Below, in pieces: positions 1 through 6,865 of a DNA stretch of 30,856 nucleotides. The stretch's first letter is position 1; each line of letters opens with the position of its first letter. Position numbers and translations under genes: made by a program. The DNA lies in IMG/VR virus record IMGVR_UViG_3300025131_000257, positions 1-30,856 of that record; one strand, 5' to 3'. The notes beneath the pieces are model-generated. The model was given only the letters and a program-made list of their open reading frames with translations, did no database searches and was not told the DNA's origin. This DNA comes from a virus.

Positions 1-1
1 T

Positions 2-748
2 TCACAACAAGTTTATGATTTAGAAAATAATGCTACATTAGAAAAGACTGGAGATAGACTTGAAATACAAAGAGTATTTAATCAAGGTCCAGCAGCTGTA
101 TCAAGATTTTATGATCCATTTGCAGGAACATATGATAATATTGAATTATTAAATGCATTTGGAATGGGTAATGTATCACCAGCAGTTTCTTATATTTTAA
201 GACCAATATCTTATGATTTAGCTAGAGCAAATGCAATTGAAACAAATGATTTAATTAGAAAATCTGCATATTCATTTGAGTTAATTAATAATAAATTAAG
301 ATTATTTCCAAGACCTAAATCAACAGATAATGGTAACAAAATATACTTCCATTATTTTTTAAAAGATGATAAACAATCAACAACAAGAACTTATACAAAC
401 TCAAAAGTATCAGATCCATCTAATATACCATACAAATTTATAACTTATCAAGAAATAAATGCACCAGGTAGACAATGGATAAGAAAATTTACATTAGCAT
501 TATCAAAAGAATTACTTGGTATTATTAGAAGTAAATATGCTTCAATGCCATTACCTAATGGTGAAGTAACAATGGATGGTGAAGCATTAAAAGCAGAGGG
601 AAGAGAAGAAAAAGCTCTAGCATTAGACGAATTAAAAGAATTTTTAGAATCAGTTTCATTGTCAGAAGGAGCAAGAAAAGAACAAGAAGTGGCGGAATCA
701 CAACAAGCGGTGTTAAATAAAGCACCACTAAAAATATATATAGGATAA
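2..748 (+). CDS. virion structural protein, gp13-like neck candidate (5' partial)
   Basis: The reading frame is open from the first base of the window, so the true start lies upstream; the internal ATG at 164 is not the likely start because the protein sequence before it (SQQVYDLENNATLEK...) reads as normal coding sequence. About 248 residues are visible. The C-terminal third is helical and charged, with an 'ALSKELLGIIRSKY' helix, a short 'PLPNGEVTMDGEAL' turn and an acidic helix 'EEKALALDELKEFLE'. From memory this pattern resembles the C-terminal part of T4 gp13-type neck proteins. Synteny supports it: gp14-like (1269) and gp15-like (3639) genes follow, as in the T4 order 13-14-15. Such a protein would sit at the head-tail junction. 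Function is inferred from family pattern and gene order, not from a definitive motif; another head or neck structural role is possible. Confidence 0.6.
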   Translation, partial: SQQVYDLENNATLEKTGDRLEIQRVFNQGPAAVSRFYDPFAGTYDNIELLNAFGMGNVSPAVSYILRPISYDLARANAIETNDLIRKSAYSFELINNKLRLFPRPKSTDNGNKIYFHYFLKDDKQSTTRTYTNSKVSDPSNIPYKFITYQEINAPGRQWIRKFTLALSKELLGIIRSKYASMPLPNGEVTMDGEALKAEGREEKALALDELKEFLESVSLSEGARKEQEVAESQQAVLNKAPLKIYIG

Positions 749-760
749 TGGAGAATATAA

Positions 761-1258
761 ATGGCTAGTACAATAACAGCATCGACATTAAAAATTACCA
801 TAAGAGAAGATATCAAATTAAATGGAGTTAATCAAGGTGGGGTAACTACACTTAATATTGGTTCAATTGATGAAATAGTTAAAAGAATCGTAACAGTTTC
901 AACCTCTGAAACTGGACTTTTGGGTTTCGCAACAACATCTGCTACGGATTTAAGTAAAAGTTATTTGGCTGGATTATTTGATGAAGATGATGTTCGTTAT
1001 ATAAGAATAACAAATTTAGATGATACCAATCATGTGGGTTTGATATTTAAAAATGAAGATAGTGATGAGTTTGGAGTTAAACTTGATTATGGACAATCAT
1101 TTATATATAATGGTGATTTATCAGGAGGAGTTGTCGATACAATGGAAGCTTCTGGTTCAGCAGGTATAAGTACTAACACATATGCTGATTTGGTAGACAT
1201 AACCGCGATTGCTGATACAACTGCGTGTGATGTAGAAATATTTGTAGCGAGTACATAG
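761..1258 (+). CDS. hypothetical structural protein, 165 aa
   Basis: Begins 12 nt after the previous stop with a Shine-Dalgarno-like GGAG at 750-753. The protein is rich in Ser, Thr, Asp and Gly, alternates short hydrophobic and polar stretches as in an all-beta virion protein, and has no Cys-based metal site, signal peptide or membrane segment. Features include a central 'VRYITNLDD'-like strand run ('VRYIRITNLDDTNHVGLIF') and a Thr/Ala-rich C-terminus. Its position between neck genes suggests a head, neck or decoration component, but I do not recognise a named family. It is probably co-transcribed with the flanking genes, being followed by an 10-nt gap to the next ATG. It ends with TAG. Confidence 0.6.
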   Translation: MASTITASTLKITIREDIKLNGVNQGGVTTLNIGSIDEIVKRIVTVSTSETGLLGFATTSATDLSKSYLAGLFDEDDVRYIRITNLDDTNHVGLIFKNEDSDEFGVKLDYGQSFIYNGDLSGGVVDTMEASGSAGISTNTYADLVDITAIADTTACDVEIFVAST

Positions 1259-1268
1259 GAGCAATTAG

Positions 1269-1742
1269 ATGTCACAAGTAAAACCATTTTTTGTACCACA
1301 GAAAGAATTTGATTTGATTAATTCAATGAACGAAGAATTGATTGATGAGATAATTGGTCAATCAGTTGACATTTATAAAGTAAATATAGATAGAACTGAT
1401 GAAAACTTATATGGAGAATCAACAACAAAATACTATGATACAGGATTTAGAGTAAATTGTTTATTATTATACAACGAACCAGATATTATACATGATGAAT
1501 TTGGTACTGATTTAAATGCAAGTATAGAAATGTATTTTCAAAGAGAAAATCTTGCAAGTGGTTCACTTAATTTTTATCCTGAAACAGGAGATATAGTAGA
1601 TTGGAATGAATTTTATTGGGAAGTCAATGGAACATCAGAACCACAACTTTTTGCTGGACATCCTGCATATAAACATCAGATAAAAGCAACTGCTCATAGA
1701 AGTAGATTGTCATCGTTACAAATAGAAGAAAGGCCTAGATAA
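1269..1742 (+). CDS. gp14-like neck / head-closure protein candidate
   Basis: 157 residues, ATG preceded by GGAGCAATTAG. The C-terminal half has the pattern 'YPETGDIVDWNEFYWEV...HPAYKHQIKATAHRSR', a beta-rich 'profile then binding partner' pattern that I associate with gp14-like neck or head-closure proteins of T4-like marine phages: a statement of where data lie in the protein (FYPE.GD), followed by a strand and a final basic peptide. It overlaps the next gene by one base (TAATG), indicating translational coupling. The role would be closing the portal after DNA packaging and joining the tail. Assignment rests on recalled family pattern plus position between gp13-like and gp15-like genes; no catalytic residues are expected. 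A general virion protein is the alternative. Confidence 0.5.
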   Translation: MSQVKPFFVPQKEFDLINSMNEELIDEIIGQSVDIYKVNIDRTDENLYGESTTKYYDTGFRVNCLLLYNEPDIIHDEFGTDLNASIEMYFQRENLASGSLNFYPETGDIVDWNEFYWEVNGTSEPQLFAGHPAYKHQIKATAHRSRLSSLQIEERPR

Positions 1743-3157
1743 TGAGTTTAGATTTATTAAAAGAGAGATTTGGTAGTTATGCTAAAAAAGTGGAAGAAAC
1801 AGATAACAAAGAAAAAATCAATGAAACATTAAACATTAAGTTTAATTCTAATCCTATGGAAGATATAAAATCTTTTAAAGATCAACATCAAGAAGAATTA
1901 AAAGAAAAAGATGAGATTATTGAAAATTTAATGCAAGAATTGGGAAAACAAAGATTAGAAAATAAACTTGCGTTAAATACAAAAAAAATATATGAAGATA
2001 AAATTGAAAAAATAAGTATTTTAGATTTTAGTACAGAGTTAATTTCAATGTTAACAGAGGAATCAAGAAAAAAACAAGGAAACCAAATTTTAGATTGGTC
2101 AAATTGGTTAAAAATACCAGAGAATAAATATCTGTTACAGATAAATGAAGATGTTGCTAAAAAAGTATTTCAAAATACTAATGATTTAATAAAAAGATAT
2201 ATAAGTAATATAAATGATACATACAGATCAGAATTGATTGAAGCTGGTAGAACATCAAGAACAAGAGGTGGAGATGCACCTGCTACTGCTGTTGATACAG
2301 ATTATGTATTAACATTTACTGGTGATACTGCAGATGGTGCAAGAGAAGATTATGTATCAACTTTATTTAATCCTGATTCATATGATGGTGCAGGAACTGG
2401 ACTTAATCGTGGATTTACTGTTTCTTATTGGGTTAAACCACTTGAATTGACTCACGATACTTATTTTGCTTTTGGTAAAAGGTCTCAAACTCATGGCGCT
2501 TTCCAATTTGGTGTTAAAAATGCAAATAAGATTAAAGTCGGTATTGGCTCAGCAGATAAAGATGATAATACACATCTAGATGGTATTGGATGGGAAGCTG
2601 GAGATGACAATGTTGCTCACGGAGCTGAAGTAGGTAAGTGGAGTCATTGGGTTGTAACATATGGTGGTGATGACCATGCAACCATTGGTGGTGATAGACA
2701 AGTAAGGGTATGGATAGATGGAGTTGAAATTTTGAAAAATGGAGCTTCTGGTGGAGGTATGGGAACTGCAAATTGGACTCCTGGTTGGCAGAATTGTGAT
2801 GAGGGTTGTGATGATGCTGTTAATGCTGCAAGCTATATTTACTTCGGAGGTCGTAGTGCTTTTCAAGGACTTGATGAAGAACCTCCTACTCCATACAATC
2901 AAGGTTGGGCTTGTAGTCTTAGCGAAGTAGCTATTTATAATGTAGAAAAAGACGAAGATGGTACTTTTGCTAACGAAGTATATAGTGCTGGATGGGGTTA
3001 TAACCATAGTGGTAATAGTGGTCTTGTAGGATATTGGAAATTCAATGAAGGTAGCGGAACTACTGTTACAGATTATGGTCCATATGAAAAACACGGAACA
3101 TTAACTACGGATGTTACAGAACTTCCAACTTGGGAAAAAAATGGGAGCTATGAATAA
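1742..3157 (+). CDS. structural protein with C-terminal LamG/concanavalin A-like domain
   Basis: 471 residues in two unlike parts. Residues 1-175 are Lys/Glu/Asn-rich and largely helical, with a coiled-coil-like stretch near residues 45-90 (KDQHQEELKEKDEIIENLMQ). Residues from about 185 to the end form a LamG-type jelly roll: 'GFTVSYWVKP', 'GKWSHWVVTYGG', 'RQVRVWIDGVEI', then 'LVGYWKFNEGSGTTVTDYG' near the C-terminus, the usual signature of the fold. LamG domains bind carbohydrate or other surface ligands. In phage virions they occur on fibres and capsid decorations. The helical part probably anchors it to the virion and the lectin-like part is displayed. The DNA of the C-terminal half is visibly richer in G and GGT/GAT codons than the A-rich N-terminal half, suggesting domain acquisition. 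It starts on the previous stop (TAATG) and ends in another TAATG. Confidence 0.75.
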   Translation: MSLDLLKERFGSYAKKVEETDNKEKINETLNIKFNSNPMEDIKSFKDQHQEELKEKDEIIENLMQELGKQRLENKLALNTKKIYEDKIEKISILDFSTELISMLTEESRKKQGNQILDWSNWLKIPENKYLLQINEDVAKKVFQNTNDLIKRYISNINDTYRSELIEAGRTSRTRGGDAPATAVDTDYVLTFTGDTADGAREDYVSTLFNPDSYDGAGTGLNRGFTVSYWVKPLELTHDTYFAFGKRSQTHGAFQFGVKNANKIKVGIGSADKDDNTHLDGIGWEAGDDNVAHGAEVGKWSHWVVTYGGDDHATIGGDRQVRVWIDGVEILKNGASGGGMGTANWTPGWQNCDEGCDDAVNAASYIYFGGRSAFQGLDEEPPTPYNQGWACSLSEVAIYNVEKDEDGTFANEVYSAGWGYNHSGNSGLVGYWKFNEGSGTTVTDYGPYEKHGTLTTDVTELPTWEKNGSYE

Positions 3158-3291
3158 TGCCAAATAAAAAAGCAAAAGAACGAAAAAGAGAAAGAAGAAA
3201 AAAGAATGAATGGTTAAATAAACATGGAAGAACCAGAAAACAAATAGAACGAAATAGGAAAAAACATGGCAGTTCAACAAATAATAGGTAA
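3157..3291 (+). CDS. small basic protein, 44 aa
   Basis: A short ORF begins at the ATG embedded in the upstream stop (TAATG) and ends with TAA at 3289-3291, overlapping the next gene by 26 nt in another frame. The product begins MPNKKAKERKRERRKKNEW and is extremely basic (Lys and Arg make up about half of it), with a single Trp and a 'GRTRK' turn. No domain is recognisable. Such short Arg/Lys-rich proteins are plausible nucleic-acid-binding or virion-packaged peptides, but that is inference. The chain of overlaps with both neighbours argues that it is translated by coupling from the LamG gene. The alternative is a chance ORF in A-rich DNA, made less likely by its placement exactly bridging the two genes and by its supplying coupling to 3266. 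Confidence 0.6.
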   Translation: MPNKKAKERKRERRKKNEWLNKHGRTRKQIERNRKKHGSSTNNR

Positions 3292-3652
3292 ACGAATAAT
3301 TAAATATGATACAAGTAGTCCAAACTTTAAACCTGCTCCAGTACCAGAAAAAGAAGTAAATGGTAATGTAGTTGAGGAAGACATTTATGGTGAAACAAAA
3401 CATACTTATCAACCAGACAATGGTAATCTTCAGATGAATGAGTTTATGACTGGTGTTATGAATAAGTTAGATGGTTTGACTGTAAATCCAGATATAGTTC
3501 AAAAGAGTAGAGCTGTTGAAGTTGATATAAAGAGAGAGATTGCTATTGGAAAGGCTGATATGAGTTCTATAAAATCAGAAGAATTTAAAGGTAAGGTTAT
3601 GAATAAAAAAGATAAACTAAAGGCATTAAGAAAACGAAATGGCAGTAAATAG
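3266..3652 (+). CDS. hypothetical structural-region protein, 128 aa
   Basis: Starts inside the small basic ORF and overlaps the next gene by 14 nt. Upstream of the ATG is AATAGGAAAAAAC, a modest Shine-Dalgarno. The N-terminal half is Pro/Asn-rich and probably extended ('SSPNFKPAPVPEKEV'); the C-terminal half is helical and basic, ending in 'KKDKLKALRKRNGSK'. No membrane segment, cysteine or catalytic motif is visible. Its location between the neck genes and the gp15-like gene suggests a minor virion or assembly protein. I do not recognise a family. It ends with TAG. Confidence 0.6.
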   Translation: MAVQQIIGKRIIKYDTSSPNFKPAPVPEKEVNGNVVEEDIYGETKHTYQPDNGNLQMNEFMTGVMNKLDGLTVNPDIVQKSRAVEVDIKREIAIGKADMSSIKSEEFKGKVMNKKDKLKALRKRNGSK

Positions 3653-4502
3653 AATTACAAATAGACAAGTAGTAAATAAAGAATCTATAAATAGAGCTGA
3701 TCAGGTTTCTACTAAAAATAAGACTATAAGAGGAAATCGTGAAACTACCATTATACCTGGTAATAATTTTTCACAAAATTATTCAATTACCTTAAAAGAT
3801 ATTGACACGGCTATTTTAAATCATGTTAAAAGTATTATGAAACCAATAGTAAAAGAAGCTAATGAGACATTCAAAGTACCAGTTTATTATGGAAACGAGG
3901 AAAGGTGGAAATCTGCTAGAAAAAGAGGAGTATTAAGAGACAAAAATAATTCTTTAATCTTACCACTTATAATGTTAAAAAGGACAGAAATTACTAGAAA
4001 TGATTTATCCGGCCAGTCTTATTCACACGATTTACAAAATAAATTTGTTTCTGTGGTAAGGAATTCTAGTTGGGGTAAAGATAACCAATATGATAGGTTT
4101 TCAGTTCAACAAGGAGTAAAACCAACTTATGAAAATGTTGTAACTGGTATGCCAACCTATAATGACATAACATATGAGTTCATATTATGGACAAATTTTA
4201 TACAACAGATGAATCCATTAGTAGAATCATTTGTTGATCAAAGTCACACTTATTGGGGTAATTCTACAGATTTAAAATTTTTATCTACAATTGATAATAT
4301 ATCAGATGCATCAGAAATGTCTCAAGATGGAGAAAGATTTATAAAATCAACATTTACTGTTACAACAAAAGCATATCTATTACCAGAATATCTAAATTCA
4401 GTTGTTACAAATAAAATATCAAACATGAGAAAAGAGTTAACACCTTCAAGAGTTACATTTAGTTTTGAGGGTGACGCGACAGATAAACAAGTAGGAAAAT
4501 AA
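3639..4502 (+). CDS. 15: gp15-like tail sheath stabiliser / tail completion protein
   Basis: 287 residues. The segment 'FKVPVYYGNEERWKSARKRG' followed by 'LILPLIMLKRTEI' matches the recalled pattern of T4 gp15 family tail terminators, in which a 'VPv.yG...R' strand precedes a 'LPr.sfe' strand. A later 'YEFILWTNFIQQMNPLVESFV' helix-strand also fits that family. gp15 caps the finished tail tube and sheath and connects to the neck. T4 gp15 is of similar size (about 270 residues). The gene overlaps the preceding one by 14 nt and is the last of the neck cluster. Downstream is a T-rich stretch, then a late-type promoter motif. Confidence rests on pattern and synteny (neck genes before, sheath and tube after). 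Confidence 0.65.
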   Translation: MAVNRITNRQVVNKESINRADQVSTKNKTIRGNRETTIIPGNNFSQNYSITLKDIDTAILNHVKSIMKPIVKEANETFKVPVYYGNEERWKSARKRGVLRDKNNSLILPLIMLKRTEITRNDLSGQSYSHDLQNKFVSVVRNSSWGKDNQYDRFSVQQGVKPTYENVVTGMPTYNDITYEFILWTNFIQQMNPLVESFVDQSHTYWGNSTDLKFLSTIDNISDASEMSQDGERFIKSTFTVTTKAYLLPEYLNSVVTNKISNMRKELTPSRVTFSFEGDATDKQVGK

Positions 4503-4526
4503 ATCGTTTTTTTAAAAAGTTTATAT

Positions 4527-4540
4527 ATATTTATATATGA
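4527..4540 (+). promoter_or_regulatory. candidate late promoter motif (ATATTTATATATGA)
   Basis: One copy of a motif repeated upstream of several structural genes in this window (also near 4888, 9281, 9885, 11355 and 22348). It is preceded by a T-run and ends 18 nt before the ATG at 4559, with a GGAGG Shine-Dalgarno between. In its T4-like context the TATATATG core resembles, but does not equal, the T4 late element TATAAATA. Promoter function is inferred from recurrence and position. Confidence 0.5.
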
Positions 4541-4558
4541 AATTAATGGAGGTTATAA

Positions 4559-4852
4559 ATGTCAGAAGAAACAAAATTCACAGAAGAAGAACTTAAACAA
4601 GTTAAAGAAATTCAAGATAATTATTTTAACATTCAGAATCGATTTGGTCAAATAACTCTTGCAAAAATAAGACTTGAACAACAATTAGATGTTTTAGATA
4701 ATCAAGAAGAAGGATTACATAAAGAATTTAGTGATATTCAAGAAAAAGAGAAAACTTTTCTAAATGGTGTGACTGAAAAATATGGTGAAGGTTCTTTAAA
4801 TCCAGATACTGGTATTTTTACATCAAATAAATTAGAAAATAAATCAGAATAA
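4559..4852 (+). CDS. small coiled-coil protein upstream of sheath, 97 aa
   Basis: ATG is preceded by a strong GGAGG at 4548-4552. The 97-residue product is acidic and almost wholly helical, with heptad-like hydrophobic spacing from about residue 10 to 70 ('LKQVKEIQDNYFNIQNRF', 'LEQQLDVLDNQEEGLHKEF') followed by a short glycine-containing tail 'YGEGSLNPDTGIF'. It has its own late-type promoter motif just upstream and a second such motif downstream before the sheath gene, so it may form a one-gene unit. I recognise the general type (small coiled-coil proteins in T4-like phages near tail genes) but not a defined function. A chaperone or minor structural role is possible. Confidence 0.6.
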   Translation: MSEETKFTEEELKQVKEIQDNYFNIQNRFGQITLAKIRLEQQLDVLDNQEEGLHKEFSDIQEKEKTFLNGVTEKYGEGSLNPDTGIFTSNKLENKSE

Positions 4853-4881
4853 ATAAAATAAATGTAATCGTTTGAGATTTT

Positions 4882-4903
4882 TATCATATATTTATATATG
4901 ATA
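4882..4903 (+). promoter_or_regulatory. candidate late promoter in a perfect palindrome, upstream of sheath 1
   Basis: Contains the recurrent TATTTATATATGA motif. Here it is embedded in a perfect 10-bp inverted repeat (TATCATATAT, 2-nt centre, ATATATGATA). It lies 52 nt upstream of the first sheath ATG, with a GGAG at 4942-4945 serving as ribosome binding site. Sheath is among the most abundant virion proteins, so a strong late promoter is expected here. The palindrome may instead be a protein-binding site or a weak hairpin. Confidence 0.5.
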
Positions 4904-4955
4904 ATATACCTATGCACAAAAGGTACATCGCTCACCAAAATTTAGGAGAAACATA

Positions 4956-6803
4956 ATGGCCGAAAAAATTGTAAGTCCCGGCGTATTTACTAATGAAATA
5001 GACCAGACTTTTTTACCAGCTGCTATAGCAGACATAGGAGCAGCTCTCATTGGACCAACAGTCAAAGGTCCTGCTTTAATTCCAACAATCGTAACATCAT
5101 ACTCAGAATTTCAACAAATATTTGGAGATGTAATTAATACAGGTTCTCAATATCAATATTTAACATCACATGCAGCAGAACAATACTTGAAAAATTCAAA
5201 TACTCTAACAGTAGTCAGAATACTTGATGGAAGTTATAGTGGTGCAACCGCAGAAATTTCTGCTAGTGAATTTGAAACAGCTCTCTCATCAGCAACATCT
5301 ACAACACCTCTTGGTAATGCATTTAAACTTACCACTCTTGCAGATGGTTCAATAATGACCAATCGCGGTCATCCCGCAATTACTGATGCTACTACTACTT
5401 ATCAAGCTACAACGGGTTCAAACTTTGTTTTATTGAGTGGCTCAAAAGATAATGTAAGATGGGAAGTAACAAACAGAAATAAAAGTAAAGGTACATTTAC
5501 TCTTAATATTAGAAGAGGTGACGATTCAATAAAAAGAAAACAAGTATTAGAATCATACAGTAATATCAGTCTTGATCCAAATACAAATAATTATATTGGT
5601 AAAGTCATAGGTACTCAATATCAAAGTATATCTACTGATGAAAATAGTAAACCATTCTTAAAATTAAATGGTGATTATCCAAACAGATCTAAATATGTAA
5701 GAGTCAGTGATATTTTAGATACAGTAGATTATCTTGATGAAAATGGAAATATAAGAGTAACTAGTTCTGTAGATTATTTACCATCTATAGGAAGTGGTTC
5801 TGCTGCTGGTACATTCGGTGGTGGTTCAGATGGATATAGTGGATTTGACTCACTGGGTCATCAAAATGGTTCAAGTGGGGCGGTAGTAAACTTCTACGAA
5901 AATATTTCAGATACTAATACTCAAGGATTTAATCCAGACACAGCTGCTCAAGGACAATCTTCATATCAAGAGGCATTAGATTTACTTTCCAATCAAGATG
6001 AGTACGATATTAATTTAATACTTGCACCCGGAATAATTGGATCTGTACACACTAATATAACATCTAAAATTATAGATGTCTGTGAAGATAGAGGTGATTG
6101 TTTTGCAATAATTGATCCAGTATTATATGGTAAAAATGTAATTGATGCAACATCACAAGCAGAAACAAGAGATTCAAATTATGCTGGTATGTATTGGCCT
6201 TGGATTAAAATACCAGATAGTCAATTAGGAACTCAAAGATGGGTGCCACCATCAGTAGTTCTTGGTGGAATCTACGCATTTAACGATAAAGTGGCTCATC
6301 CATGGTTTGCACCTGCTGGTTTAAATCGTGGTGGAATTGATGTAGCTATTCAAGCAGAAAGAAAATTAACTCAAGCAGATAGAGATACTCTATATGACAG
6401 TAATGTTAATCCAATCGCAACATTCCCTGGCCAGGGTGTGACAGTATTTGGACAAAAAACATTACAGAAAAAGGCATCAGCACTTGATAGGATTAATGTA
6501 AGACGATTACTTATTAAAGTTAAGAAGTTTATCGCTGCTTCTTCAAGATTCCTTGTATTTGAACAAAATACTTCGGCAACACGAAGGAGATTCTTAGGAA
6601 TTGTAAATCCGTTCTTGGAACAAGTTCAATCACAAAGTGGATTGAATGCTTTTAGAGTAGTTATGGATGAAACAAACAATACACCAGATACAATTGATAG
6701 AAATCAATTAATTGGACAATTATTTTTACAACCAACAAGAACCGCTGAGTTTATTGTATTGGATTTTACAATACAACCAACTGGTGCTTCATTTCCTGAA
6801 TAG
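4956..6803 (+). CDS. 18: tail sheath protein, copy 1 (gp18-like)
   Basis: 615 residues; T4 gp18 is about 659. Sheath subunits polymerise around the tail tube and contract on infection. Family features are the N-terminal 'SPGVFTNEID' start, 'IADIGAALIGPTVKGPALIPT', the conserved C-terminal core with 'YWPWIKIPD', 'RWVPPSVVLGGIYAFNDKVAHPWFAPAG', 'TLYDSNVNPIATFPGQG', 'VFGQKTL', and the terminal 'PTRTAEFIVLDFTIQPTGASF' strand that exchanges between subunits. A Gly/Ser-rich loop lies near residues 275-310. It is preceded by a late-type promoter and a good GGAG site and followed by a strong hairpin terminator. It is clearly paralogous to the next gene along its entire length, apart from an insertion in the second copy. 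Confidence 0.93.
   Translation: MAEKIVSPGVFTNEIDQTFLPAAIADIGAALIGPTVKGPALIPTIVTSYSEFQQIFGDVINTGSQYQYLTSHAAEQYLKNSNTLTVVRILDGSYSGATAEISASEFETALSSATSTTPLGNAFKLTTLADGSIMTNRGHPAITDATTTYQATTGSNFVLLSGSKDNVRWEVTNRNKSKGTFTLNIRRGDDSIKRKQVLESYSNISLDPNTNNYIGKVIGTQYQSISTDENSKPFLKLNGDYPNRSKYVRVSDILDTVDYLDENGNIRVTSSVDYLPSIGSGSAAGTFGGGSDGYSGFDSLGHQNGSSGAVVNFYENISDTNTQGFNPDTAAQGQSSYQEALDLLSNQDEYDINLILAPGIIGSVHTNITSKIIDVCEDRGDCFAIIDPVLYGKNVIDATSQAETRDSNYAGMYWPWIKIPDSQLGTQRWVPPSVVLGGIYAFNDKVAHPWFAPAGLNRGGIDVAIQAERKLTQADRDTLYDSNVNPIATFPGQGVTVFGQKTLQKKASALDRINVRRLLIKVKKFIAASSRFLVFEQNTSATRRRFLGIVNPFLEQVQSQSGLNAFRVVMDETNNTPDTIDRNQLIGQLFLQPTRTAEFIVLDFTIQPTGASFPE
6594..6631 (+). repeat. 38-nt direct repeat shared by the two sheath genes (copy at 9017-9054)
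   Basis: These 38 bases are identical at 9017-9054, encoding the LGIVNPFLEQVQS stretch in both sheath copies. Neighbouring stretches of the 3' halves (about 6350-6800 and 8770-9220) are also close at the nucleotide level, while the middles of the genes are not. This fits a tandem gene duplication with later gene conversion or strong constraint at the 3' end, and offers a substrate for recombination. Confidence 0.85.
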
Positions 6804-6814
6804 GAATTAATAAT

Positions 6815-6848
6815 ATTGGGAGATTAAAACAATAATCTCCCAATTTTT
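6815..6848 (+). terminator. intrinsic terminator between the two sheath genes
   Basis: The perfect stem TTGGGAGATTA (6816-6826) / TAATCTCCCAA (6833-6843), extendable by an A-T pair at 6815/6844, has a 6-nt loop AAACAA and is followed by a T-run (6844-6848). It lies 12 nt after the sheath 1 stop and 18 nt before the sheath 2 ATG. No late-type motif follows it, so sheath 2 may depend on read-through. Confidence 0.85.
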
Positions 6849-6865
6849 AAACTTGGAGATTTTTA

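Noticed and set aside
2739-2930. Plus-strand ORF inside the LamG gene (63 aa)
   Set aside because: Alternative frame of the GGT/GAT-rich LamG region, Val/Leu-rich product, no ribosome binding site. The ORF at 22724-23035 is rejected on the same grounds.
448-3412. Minus-strand ORFs at 448-816, 1087-1299, 2532-2771, 2576-3094 and 3101-3412
   Set aside because: They run antisense to well-supported genes, lack ribosome binding sites, and their products are low-complexity (runs of Phe, His, Tyr, Ser) as expected from the complement of AT-rich coding DNA. The same holds for all other minus-strand ORFs further on.
4502-4525. Intrinsic terminators after 4502, 11336, 18730 and 22328
   Set aside because: There are T-runs but no convincing hairpin in front of them; they may be weak pause sites or promoter-proximal AT-rich DNA.
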